This document shows, piece after piece, positions 17,301 to 25,622 of a stretch of DNA of 32,069 nt. The stretch's first letter is position 1, and every line of letters begins with the position of its first letter. This stretch comes from an uncultured Leucothrix sp. (GTDB lineage Bacteria; Pseudomonadota; Gammaproteobacteria; Thiotrichales; Thiotrichaceae): the NCBI GenBank assembly GCA_937923375.1, contig CALAJG010000041.1:1-32069 (forward strand), read 5' to 3'. The notes below the pieces were generated by a model that was not told the origin of the DNA, did no database searches, and saw nothing but the letters and a program-made list of their open reading frames with translations. The translations under genes were made by a program, and so were the position numbers.

Positions 17301-18947
17301 TTGACTTTCTCAAGCTTAAATTTACAAGACAGTTTTGTAGCTTCCATTGAATCTGCTGGCTACGTTGCGCCCACTGAACTTCAGTCACAGCTGATTCCAT
17401 TGGTCGGTGGCCGCAAAAATGTTGTCGTCTGGAGTCAATCAGCAGCAGGTAAAACAGGTGCCTTCCTGATTCCCGCAGTTAATTATATCCTGGCCAATCC
17501 ACTGGATGAGAAACGTGGCGCACGTATTTTAATTTTGACATCAAGGCGCGACAGAGTCAGCCAAATAAATTACACGTTAAAGCGACTTACGCGCGATCAT
17601 AATATGCGATTTGGCTTTATCGTCAGTGGTCGTCCCTATCAGCCACAAATGCGCCTCATGAGGCGCCCATTAGATATGATGGTTGCTACACCTGGCCGCT
17701 TGAATGATTTGGTAGACAATAACAAAGCAGATTTCTCACAATTGGAAATGTTGATCATTGACGATATGACAACCATTTTCCAAAAAAATATGCACGAACT
17801 AATCGCTAAGATCCTTAAACAGGTTAGTAAAGAGTGCCCAACTGTTGCATTTGTTCGTCAAGATGAGGCCGTTGCAGGCTTAGTGAAAAAATTGTTTCCG
17901 GATGCCGTTGAAATTGAGAGCCTTGATGACGAAAATGAAGAACTAGAAACATCAGAAAATGCATCTAATCAGACGATTAATACAACAAAAAGTAAGAAAC
18001 CCACACTGACCTTCCCCAGCCATGAACAACATGCTTACGTAGCGGACGACTATACACACAAGATAGCATTGATGGATCATTTCCTAGATGAATTTGCAGG
18101 TCAACCCACTGTTATTTATACCTCTACCACGAAGACGGCAAAGTCACTTCAAGAAAATCTTTCAAATCATGGCCACGTCGTTGAACTAGCTCACGAGTTA
18201 AAAGCCGAAGAAATTTCAACAACTGATACACCAACGCTGATTGTCTCAGATCAACAGTCAACAAAATTACCGAAAGGTAGCGATCATAATATTATACATT
18301 TTGATCTTCCCTTTAAACTGGACAATTATGGTAGTAGGCTAAATGCCCACGATATTGATCGTGAATCAGCCATGTTGATTTTGGCGGACGGTAATGACTA
18401 TGATGCGTTGAGACGAATTGAAAAAGAAATAGGCTCACCTATTTCACAAAAGACAGCACCAGGACTTGAGCCCCTAAATCCTTTTATTAGCACGCAAGCG
18501 ACGAGACCAAAAAAGGCCGCTGGCGGGAAGGCCAGAAAACCGAATACTACTAAGAAACCAGCTAGTCGCGCTAAGCCCAATAAAAGTCGAAGTACTGCTA
18601 AGCCAACGTCAAAAAAGCCGCAAGCCACGGCGAAAACTAAAACAACCTCTAAAACTCGGAAAAAAACGACTTCAGGCAGATCATCAACCGCAGGTGATGA
18701 TAAAGACACAAGACGTCAACGAAAGGGCCCTTATGGTCGTTTGAATGGTGGTGCGCAAAGAAAACGTAATGATTTTGGTGTTAGCACCGTTGGCACAAAA
18801 AACAATCAGCCTGCACAAATGTCTAATAGTGAATGGGACAAGGCGATTGCAGAAAATAAGCCCAGCAAAGAACCAAGGGTTGTTATACGCTATAAAGACA
18901 AAAAGAAGCGTACACTGTTGAAGGAAGACCCTAAACCGGATGCCTAA
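17301..18947 (+). CDS. Degenerate DEAD-box helicase-like protein with basic tail
   Basis: This is a DEAD-box-fold protein of 548 aa from the TTG at 17301. In this numbering the RecA1 lobe keeps an upstream aromatic (F3), a Q motif (PTELQ, 24-28), motif I (SQSAAGKT, 45-52) and motif Ib (TPGRL, 130-134). Motif II is DDMT (154-157) where DEAD is expected, motif Ia lacks PTRELA, and no SAT motif III is visible. In RecA2, motif V lacks the ARGLD core and motif VI lacks HRIGRTGR (SRLNAHDID instead). Residues about 400-520 are rich in Lys, Thr, Ala, Ser and Pro, an RNA-binding-like tail. The frame has no ATG before the domain; TTG at 17301 has AGG 7 bases upstream and gives the usual MTFSSL start, while TTG at 17256 and 17286 are alternatives. 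I infer nucleotide or RNA binding with impaired unwinding. Confidence 0.8.
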   Translation: MTFSSLNLQDSFVASIESAGYVAPTELQSQLIPLVGGRKNVVVWSQSAAGKTGAFLIPAVNYILANPLDEKRGARILILTSRRDRVSQINYTLKRLTRDHNMRFGFIVSGRPYQPQMRLMRRPLDMMVATPGRLNDLVDNNKADFSQLEMLIIDDMTTIFQKNMHELIAKILKQVSKECPTVAFVRQDEAVAGLVKKLFPDAVEIESLDDENEELETSENASNQTINTTKSKKPTLTFPSHEQHAYVADDYTHKIALMDHFLDEFAGQPTVIYTSTTKTAKSLQENLSNHGHVVELAHELKAEEISTTDTPTLIVSDQQSTKLPKGSDHNIIHFDLPFKLDNYGSRLNAHDIDRESAMLILADGNDYDALRRIEKEIGSPISQKTAPGLEPLNPFISTQATRPKKAAGGKARKPNTTKKPASRAKPNKSRSTAKPTSKKPQATAKTKTTSKTRKKTTSGRSSTAGDDKDTRRQRKGPYGRLNGGAQRKRNDFGVSTVGTKNNQPAQMSNSEWDKAIAENKPSKEPRVVIRYKDKKKRTLLKEDPKPDA

Positions 18948-18978
18948 AGCATCTGATAAGCATGACATGGACTGATCA

Positions 18979-20466
18979 ATGCAAAGGCAAATGAAAATCG
19001 CACAACGAGGTCAGGGATGGCTAGTAAGTTTTGCGGTGCTAATCCTGTTAGTAGCAGTTGGCACAGTACTTTATACTATATCTAAAAGTACACTAAACAA
19101 ACCTGACGATACCCCGGCAAAAGAACTTCCACCTCAGTCATTTACTGATAAAAATGTCGATGCAATTGCTAAGAAGCTCGCGGCTGATTATTTATCGGTT
19201 AGTGATAGCGGACGTAGGGAAGATATTCAGGCACTTGCCAACACACTCAGTAATTTGAAGAGCAGCCCTCACGAAGCTGCTAGACTTACTCTTCAACAGC
19301 TCCGTGATGATCAACTACCTGCTGCATTGACCACACTCAAAAATTTAGCCTTAGCAACTGATAATAAGCGTGATGCAGCAAAGCTATGGGTTGATATTGG
19401 AAATATTGAAAACCTTAAGTCTGAAGAAGAGGCAATCAAAGCTTATCAAAAGTCCGTTACACTAGATCCCGACAATATCAATGCTTGGAATCGTATAGGC
19501 CATATAGAAAGACAACGAGGCCAATATGATAAAGCAGAAATTGCTTATAAGAACGTAACCCGTCTTTCTGACAGTAAAAGCCGGACTGAAGCCGTTTCAT
19601 TAGCTAATTTCGGTCTCTTATACCAGTCTCAGAATAAATTTGATGATGCGATTAAGTCGTTTGAGCTAGCATTAAGTATAAATACTGAGCTAGATAATCA
19701 GGATGGAATAGCGTCGAACAGCGAGAATTTAGCAGGACTTTACAGAGCTAAAAAAGACTTCGATCAGGCTGAAAAGTATTACCAAAAAGCGCTCGGCGTC
19801 TATCAAACAACAAAATTGACGGCCAAACAAATAGAAATTTATTCTGCCCTAGGCAGCTTGTACCAATCTCAACAGCAATCTGAACTTGCGCTGGCAGAGT
19901 ATGAGAAGGCACTGCTGCTTAACCAAGCTAACCCAAATAAACGCTTCAGCGCTGGGCTTTATAGCAACATGGGAATTCTGGCACAGCAAAAAAACGAACT
20001 CGAGAGAGCTGAAGAATACTTTAACCAATCCCTAACATTGTTTCAGGAAACGGAAAACCCTCAGGGAACCGCCGACCAATATAGTAATTTGGCAATACTA
20101 GCGCGAAGCCGCAAGCAATTTGGACAGAGTGAAGCACTCCATTTAAAAGCAATAGCTCTATATGAAGCTGTTGATAACAAGCAAGCACTTACTTCTCAGT
20201 ATACAAATTTAGGCTTTCTTTATACTGCTTGGAATAAAACAGAAACTGCCTGCGAGTATTGGCAAAAGAGTTTAGGTGGCTTAGAAGGTGAACAGCACAA
20301 GCCTCGTAGGGACAGAATTCAGGCAATCGTAGAGAGGGATTGCCAGGCTGCTAAAACAGAAACTAACGATACCAAAGAAACATCCGCAGCGCCTTCAGAT
20401 GTTTCTTTACCCCAGACCGAGAGTCCAATGATTAAAAGCCCGGTTCTCAACAAACCGGGCGAATAA
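18979..20466 (+). CDS. Membrane-anchored TPR repeat protein
   Basis: A 495 aa protein of unknown specific role. Residues about 14-35 (WLVSFAVLILLVAVGTVLY) form one membrane helix preceded by Arg and Lys, so positive-inside suggests the N-terminus is cytoplasmic and the rest periplasmic. A linker rich in Pro and charged residues follows. At least six tetratricopeptide repeats then run from about 130 to 430, seen as WVDIGNIE..AIKAYQKSVTLDPDN, AWNRIGHIERQRGQYDKAE, NFGLLYQSQNKFDDAIKSFE and similar. The C-terminal 45 residues are low in complexity (T, E, S, P). The ATG at 18979 is 31 bases after the helicase-like stop, with GGA 7 bases upstream, so the two are likely co-transcribed. TPRs mediate protein-protein contacts; the partner cannot be told. 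Confidence 0.85.
   Translation: MQRQMKIAQRGQGWLVSFAVLILLVAVGTVLYTISKSTLNKPDDTPAKELPPQSFTDKNVDAIAKKLAADYLSVSDSGRREDIQALANTLSNLKSSPHEAARLTLQQLRDDQLPAALTTLKNLALATDNKRDAAKLWVDIGNIENLKSEEEAIKAYQKSVTLDPDNINAWNRIGHIERQRGQYDKAEIAYKNVTRLSDSKSRTEAVSLANFGLLYQSQNKFDDAIKSFELALSINTELDNQDGIASNSENLAGLYRAKKDFDQAEKYYQKALGVYQTTKLTAKQIEIYSALGSLYQSQQQSELALAEYEKALLLNQANPNKRFSAGLYSNMGILAQQKNELERAEEYFNQSLTLFQETENPQGTADQYSNLAILARSRKQFGQSEALHLKAIALYEAVDNKQALTSQYTNLGFLYTAWNKTETACEYWQKSLGGLEGEQHKPRRDRIQAIVERDCQAAKTETNDTKETSAAPSDVSLPQTESPMIKSPVLNKPGE
20434..20460 (-). terminator. Terminator of the FAD-reductase fusion, inside the TPR gene
   Basis: GCCCGGTT at 20438-20445 pairs with AACCGGGC at 20453-20460 (8 bp, 7-base loop). 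On the minus strand it is followed by TTTT at 20437-20434 and AAT, which fits a rho-independent terminator for the minus-strand gene ending at 20471. On the plus strand no T run follows. The hairpin is within the last codons of the plus-strand TPR gene. Confidence 0.75.
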
Positions 20467-20470
20467 TGAA

Positions 20471-22603
20471 TTAGCCTCTACGCCAAGTGTGAAACTTCTC
20501 AACATACGAAAGAAGTTTCTCAGGCGCATGAGCCTTCTTCCAATTGCCGGCTGCAAACTTATTTGATTCTGACATAGTGGGGTAAATATGTATCGTTCCC
20601 AGTATCTTATTGAGCCCTAGATTATATTTCATTGCCAGAATGAATTCTGGGATTAGGTCACCTGCCCCCTTACCAATAATCGTCACCCCAAGAATCTTAT
20701 CTTTACCAGGTACAGTAAGCACTTTTACCGAACCTTCATCACTGCTATCTGCTATCGCACGATCCAAATCGTCAATCCCATAGGTGGTTACTTCATAAGC
20801 AATATTCTTCTCTATTGCATCCTTTTCGTTAAGGCCAACGCGCGCCACCTCAGGATCTGTAAAGGTTGCCCAAGGGATAACCCGATAATCAACTCGAAAA
20901 CGCTTAAAAGCGCCAAACAAGGCATTCACACTTGCATACCAAGCCTGATGTGCTGCTGTATGTGTGAACTGATAAGGGCCGGCCACATCGCCAACTGCAT
21001 AAATATTAGGAAAGTTTGTGGTCAGGAAGCCGTCCGTTTCAATAGTACCTCGACCAGAAATTTCAACGCCTAACTCTTCAAGGCCAAACCCTGTGATATT
21101 TGCTTTACGGCCCAAGGCTAGCAGTACACGGTCAAAAGGAACTTTTTTCTCTTCTCCATCGTGCTCACAAATTAGGTAGTTCTCACCTGCTTCCTGGATA
21201 AACTCCTTAGCATCGTGCGATGACAACACTTCAATACCCTCTTCGATAAAACGAGATTGCATGAGTTCAGATACTTCATTATCTTCACGAACCATAATAG
21301 TCGGTGAACGCTCTACCATGGTGACTTTCGTTCCAAGGCGATTAAATGCCTGCGCCAACTCACTGCCAATGGGACCACCACCCAATACAACCAGACGCTC
21401 CGGCTGTTCTTCAATTTCCCAAAGGTTGTCGCTGGTCAAATAGTCAACTGAATCTACCCCTTTAATAGGTGGAACAAGTGGCGATGCCCCAGTCGCTATG
21501 ATGATGTTTTTTGTGGTGTGAATTTTGCCGTTGACCTCAACACGAAAAGGATCAAGTATCTTAGCTTCGCCAGTAATGACCTCAACTCCAAGCTCAGTGT
21601 ATCGCTCGATAGAATCATGTGGTTCAATTGCTTTGATTATCCCATGTACCCGCTTCATCACTGTCTTAAAATCAAAGGTAGGTTGCATATTTTCTAAGCC
21701 GTACTTTTCTGCATGTTGCGCTTCATGAACCGCTTTGGCTGTACGAATCAGTGCCTTGCTCGGCACACATCCCGTATTCAAACAATCTCCACCCATTTTG
21801 TGCTTTTCTATCAGACCAACTTTAGCCTTTACAGCTGCCGCAATATAGGCTGAGACCAGCCCACCAGAACCAGCACCAATAACCAGCAGATTAAAGTCAA
21901 AACTTTCTGGTTTGTCGTATACTGAAAATACTTTGCTCGCGCGAATTTTATTCATAATTTTTTTAGCAACCACAGGGAAAACTCCTAGTAAGGCAAAGGC
22001 TAACAATAAGCCCGGAGAGAGAATACTGGACAGTGAATCGATTTGAGCAAGCTGCGTTCCTGCATAAACAAATACAGCTGTGCCAGCCAACATTCCAATC
22101 TGACTAACCCAGGCAAAAGTGATTGTTTTGAGCTTAGTGAAGCCCATCAGGATATTGACCAGAAAGAATGGAAACAATGGCACTAGTCGCATCGCGAATA
22201 GATACAGTGGCCCTTCTTTTTCTACACCATCATTAATTAGCTGTAGCTTATCGGCATAGCGATCCTGGAGCGTGTCACGAAATAAGTATCTCGCAACCAG
22301 AAAAGCCAATGTAGCGCCAAGCGTACTAGCAAAAGATACAACAATAACACCAGTGACTAGACCAAATAATGTGCCTGCCAGAACAGTCATTATCGCCGCG
22401 CCCGGAAGTGACAAGGCTGCCATAATGACGTAAACAACAAAAAACATCAGAAGCGTCAGCAGGGTATTTTGTTGATAATAGTCGTTAAATGCTTGTTGTT
22501 TCTCTTTAATGAAATCCAGCGAGAAATATTGCTGGAGATCAAAAAGAAAAAATGAAGCAAATAATAGTGCAATGACACCAAGCAGGATGATTTTTTTATT
22601 CAT
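20471..22603 (-). CDS. TVP38/TMEM64 membrane domain fused to mercuric-reductase-like flavoprotein
   Basis: A 710 aa two-part protein. Residues 1-215 contain about six hydrophobic segments and the SNARE-associated/DedA-like core (LPGAAIMTVLAGTLFG and FAMRLVPLFPFFLVN). Residues about 235-700 form a class I pyridine nucleotide-disulfide oxidoreductase: FAD-binding VIGAGSGGL (241-249), the redox pair in GGDCLNTGCVPSK (Cys274 and Cys279), an NAD(P)-binding VVLGGGPIGSELA, the second FAD motif IYAVGDVAG, and the C-terminal HIYPTMSE with the His-Glu dyad. No C-terminal cysteine pair for mercury delivery is present, so mercury reduction is unlikely. A membrane-tethered thiol or quinone reductase is an inference. 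The ATG at 22603 is followed directly by a hydrophobic stretch. It converges on the TPR gene with 4 bases between stops. Confidence 0.9.
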   Translation of the reverse strand: MNKKIILLGVIALLFASFFLFDLQQYFSLDFIKEKQQAFNDYYQQNTLLTLLMFFVVYVIMAALSLPGAAIMTVLAGTLFGLVTGVIVVSFASTLGATLAFLVARYLFRDTLQDRYADKLQLINDGVEKEGPLYLFAMRLVPLFPFFLVNILMGFTKLKTITFAWVSQIGMLAGTAVFVYAGTQLAQIDSLSSILSPGLLLAFALLGVFPVVAKKIMNKIRASKVFSVYDKPESFDFNLLVIGAGSGGLVSAYIAAAVKAKVGLIEKHKMGGDCLNTGCVPSKALIRTAKAVHEAQHAEKYGLENMQPTFDFKTVMKRVHGIIKAIEPHDSIERYTELGVEVITGEAKILDPFRVEVNGKIHTTKNIIIATGASPLVPPIKGVDSVDYLTSDNLWEIEEQPERLVVLGGGPIGSELAQAFNRLGTKVTMVERSPTIMVREDNEVSELMQSRFIEEGIEVLSSHDAKEFIQEAGENYLICEHDGEEKKVPFDRVLLALGRKANITGFGLEELGVEISGRGTIETDGFLTTNFPNIYAVGDVAGPYQFTHTAAHQAWYASVNALFGAFKRFRVDYRVIPWATFTDPEVARVGLNEKDAIEKNIAYEVTTYGIDDLDRAIADSSDEGSVKVLTVPGKDKILGVTIIGKGAGDLIPEFILAMKYNLGLNKILGTIHIYPTMSESNKFAAGNWKKAHAPEKLLSYVEKFHTWRRG

Positions 22604-22635
22604 AATTTAAGGCCAACATATAGGCAAATGTGTAA

Positions 22636-22649
22636 GTAAGTTATCTTAC
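22636..22649. repeat. Small inverted repeat upstream of the FAD-reductase fusion
   Basis: GTAAG at 22636-22640 and CTTAC at 22645-22649 surround TTAT, 33 bases before the start of the minus-strand gene. It is a possible operator in the 194-base gap between this gene and ycgB, where I could not place a convincing promoter. Confidence 0.25.
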
Positions 22650-22797
22650 GCGATCCCAACATGCACGGATGCTTAATTCCACGAATAAAAAATGAAGTTT
22701 AAATAATCAAGCCATCAACTGACTACTTTAATTGATTAAAAGGTCGCTTTAAGGTTGGATACTGTTGGAGCGATGCTGTAGGTTGTTCCAAGCTACG

Positions 22798-24294
22798 CTA
22801 ATCATTAGTTGCAAAAGTCCAGGATCGTTGGTCATCCTTCAATGACTCAAGACGCACGTCATAACCCCATAAGCGCCTCAAATGCTTTAGCACTTCAGTT
22901 GTTTCATCGTTCAGTGGTCGACCATTATGCTGATGATGGCGTAAAGTTAAGGAGCGATCGCCACGCACATCTACACTGTGGACCTGAATATCAGGCTCAT
23001 TGGCACTGAGATTATACTGTTGAGACAGCACTTCCCTAACGCGTCTATAGCCCTCATCATCATGGATTGCGGTCACATCAATTGTGGATTTATACTCATT
23101 GTCTTCCAACGCAAAGAAACGGAATTTCCGGATGACAGTGGGTGATAAGTACTGCTCTACAAAGCTCTCATCGCGATAATTCTTCATCGCATGATGCAAT
23201 GTTTCCAACCAATCAGCACCTGCTATTTCCGGAAACCAGCGCTTATCCTCATCAGTTGGATTTTCGCAAATTCGCCGAATATCCGTCATCATGGCGAAGC
23301 CCAATGCGTAAGGGTTGATACCTGAATAGTAGGGACTATCAAACTCGGGCTGCGCAACTACATTAGTATGCGAAGTCAAAAATTCCATCATGAATGCATC
23401 AGTTACCAGACCTTCATCATACATTTCATTGAGAATCGTATAGTGCCAAAAAGTAGCCCAGCCCTCATTCATAACCTGAGTCTGCCGCTGCGGATAGAAG
23501 TATTGTGCCATTTTCCGCACGATTCTAACGATCTCTCGCTGCCATGGTTCTAAGTGAGGCGCACTTTTCTCAACAAAATAGAGAATATTTTCCTGCGGCT
23601 GTTCAGGGAAATTAACCCGTTTTGGCTCATCAATCTGTTTATGGGTGTCCGGGATAGTTCGCCAAAGATCGTTGAGATGCGTTTGTATATAGTGCTCACG
23701 TTCCTTTTGCCGGACTTTTTCGTCTTCTGCCGAAATGGGCACAGGCCGTTGATAGCGATCTACGCCATAGTTCATTAGCGCATGACAAGAGTCCAGAGTC
23801 GACTCCACTGCATCTACTCCGTGACGTTCTTCGCATTCGGCAATGTAGTTCTTAGCAAACACGAGATAATCAATAATTGCTTCAGCATCAGTCCAGGTCC
23901 GAAACAAATAGTTACCTTTAAAAAAAGAATTGTGTCCATAGCAAGCATGCGCGATAACTAAAGCTTGCATAGTCATGGAGTTCTCTTCCATAAGATATGC
24001 AATACAAGGATCCGAATTGATTACAATTTCATAGGCTAAACCCATTCGACCACGTGAATAATTCTTCTCTGTGGAGACGTATTTCTTTCCATAAGTCCAA
24101 TGGTTGTAACTAACCGGCATACCCACCGAGGCGTAGGCATCCATCATTTGATCAGAACGGATAACTTCAATCTGATTAGGATACGTATCCAGTTTGAATT
24201 TTTCCTTGGCGATACGAGCAATCTCCTGATCATATTGCTCTAGTAATTCAAACGTCCAATCTGATCCGGTTGAGATGGGCTTACGACGACTCAT
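22798..24294 (-). CDS. ycgB: SpoVR family protein (YcgB)
   Basis: A 498 aa member of the SpoVR family, named after a Bacillus sporulation gene but widespread in non-sporulating proteobacteria. The biochemical role is unknown. Long conserved segments are visible: [74 protein letters not shown] and [17 protein letters not shown]. The length is close to E. coli YcgB (510 aa). Its ATG overlaps the yeaH stop by 4 bases, so it is the last gene of a prkA-yeaH-ycgB operon. In E. coli ycgB is unlinked to yeaGH, so the linkage here supports a shared function. Confidence 0.95.
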   Translation of the reverse strand: MSRRKPISTGSDWTFELLEQYDQEIARIAKEKFKLDTYPNQIEVIRSDQMMDAYASVGMPVSYNHWTYGKKYVSTEKNYSRGRMGLAYEIVINSDPCIAYLMEENSMTMQALVIAHACYGHNSFFKGNYLFRTWTDAEAIIDYLVFAKNYIAECEERHGVDAVESTLDSCHALMNYGVDRYQRPVPISAEDEKVRQKEREHYIQTHLNDLWRTIPDTHKQIDEPKRVNFPEQPQENILYFVEKSAPHLEPWQREIVRIVRKMAQYFYPQRQTQVMNEGWATFWHYTILNEMYDEGLVTDAFMMEFLTSHTNVVAQPEFDSPYYSGINPYALGFAMMTDIRRICENPTDEDKRWFPEIAGADWLETLHHAMKNYRDESFVEQYLSPTVIRKFRFFALEDNEYKSTIDVTAIHDDEGYRRVREVLSQQYNLSANEPDIQVHSVDVRGDRSLTLRHHQHNGRPLNDETTEVLKHLRRLWGYDVRLESLKDDQRSWTFATND

Positions 24295-25568
24295 TTCACA
24301 CCTCGCTCAAATAACTGGCGAAATACCGGATAAATCTGTGAATTATCCTGCACCGCTTTCAAATCGAAGCGGTCACTAAAAATGCCACTCTGGATTTCTT
24401 TATAACTGTACCAAAGCTCCTGAGGTGGACGTTTGCCTATTTCAATGTATGAGTAATGCTGCACACAGGGCAAAATCTTCTCGTTAAGCAGCTCCACACA
24501 CTGCTCGGTATCACCCTGCCAATTGTCGCCGTCTGAGGCTTGTGCAGCATAAATATTCCACTGACTCGGTGGATAACGATCGGTGATAATTTCATCCATC
24601 AACGTTAATGCACTGGAAACAACCGTTCCACCCGTTTCTCGGGAATAGAAAAAATCATGCTCATTCACTTCCGACGCAGTGTTGTGATGACGAATAAAAA
24701 CCAAGTCAATTTTTTCGTAGTTTCGTTTTAGAAATAAATACAGCAAGAAGAAGAATCGTTTAGCCGTATCTTTGATGTCCTCTGTCATAGATCCTGACAC
24801 ATCCATTAAGCAGAACATCACAGCTTTTGGCGACGGCTGGGGTAACTTTACGGTGAGATTGTATTTGAGATCAAACTCATCGATATACGGTATGGCATTA
24901 AGTTTCCGTGACAGCACTTCAATCTCAGCTACAATTTCAGCTTTGCGAATCTCTTGCTTATCACTCAACGGTTCTATTAATGCTTCTAGCTCCAGTCGTA
25001 ATTCTTTTCGTCGACGACGATTTTTACCGCCTAAAGCTATCTTGCGAGCATGAGCACTCTTCAGTGAACGGACAACATTGAGCTGACTCGGGCTACCCGC
25101 TTCGCTGTAACCGGCACGAACCATTTTGAATTCACTGCTATCGGCGAGCTGCCGCTTCACCATATTTGGCAACGCCAAGTCTTCAAACATGAACTCCAGA
25201 AATTCTTCCTGAGAAATCTGAAAAACAAACTCGTCATCACCTTCGCCAGAGTCAGAGGCTTCACCTTCACCGGAGCCACCGCCTTCAGACTGAGGTGGGC
25301 GCTGAATTTTATCGCCTTTAGAAAACTCTTTATTACCACTCAGGACAAAATTGCGTTCGCCACCCTGCCCGTGCCCAAACACTGGTTCGTTAACATCGTC
25401 TTTGGGTATGCTAACGTCTTCACCCCGGTCCATGTCGGTGATGCTACGCCTGCCAATCGCTTCTGAAACAGACTTTTTAATTTGCTTACGGTATCGTCGC
25501 AAAAATCGCTGACGGTTTACCGTATTTTTATTTTTACTGTTTAGACGCCGATCGATAATGTATGGCAT
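24291..25568 (-). CDS. yeaH: DUF444 / VWA-like protein YeaH
   Basis: A 425 aa DUF444 protein, close in length to E. coli YeaH (427 aa). The N-terminus FIDRRLN-like ([20 protein letters not shown]) and the middle [22 protein letters not shown] are highly typical. A Gly/Ser/Glu-rich linker lies at about 90-112 and a charged coiled segment at about 180-225. [10 protein letters not shown] (Asp256, Ser258, Ser260) is a metal-ion-dependent adhesion site of von Willebrand A type, and QASDGDNW is another conserved segment. It lies 54 bases after prkA and overlaps ycgB by 4 bases. Family partners are the PrkA kinase and SpoVR; the molecular role is not established. Confidence 0.95.
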   Translation of the reverse strand: MPYIIDRRLNSKNKNTVNRQRFLRRYRKQIKKSVSEAIGRRSITDMDRGEDVSIPKDDVNEPVFGHGQGGERNFVLSGNKEFSKGDKIQRPPQSEGGGSGEGEASDSGEGDDEFVFQISQEEFLEFMFEDLALPNMVKRQLADSSEFKMVRAGYSEAGSPSQLNVVRSLKSAHARKIALGGKNRRRRKELRLELEALIEPLSDKQEIRKAEIVAEIEVLSRKLNAIPYIDEFDLKYNLTVKLPQPSPKAVMFCLMDVSGSMTEDIKDTAKRFFFLLYLFLKRNYEKIDLVFIRHHNTASEVNEHDFFYSRETGGTVVSSALTLMDEIITDRYPPSQWNIYAAQASDGDNWQGDTEQCVELLNEKILPCVQHYSYIEIGKRPPQELWYSYKEIQSGIFSDRFDLKAVQDNSQIYPVFRQLFERGVK

Positions 25569-25622
25569 AAGCCCCTCATACGCGTTAGATCAAATAACTA
25601 AGTCCACATAACTCAATCAAAT

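Noticed and set aside
18398-18709. Minus-strand frame encoding a strongly hydrophobic 103-residue peptide that looks like a membrane protein
   Set aside because: It is the antisense of the Lys/Thr/Ala-rich tail of the helicase-like gene; Lys codons read backwards give Phe and Leu, so the hydrophobicity is an artefact.
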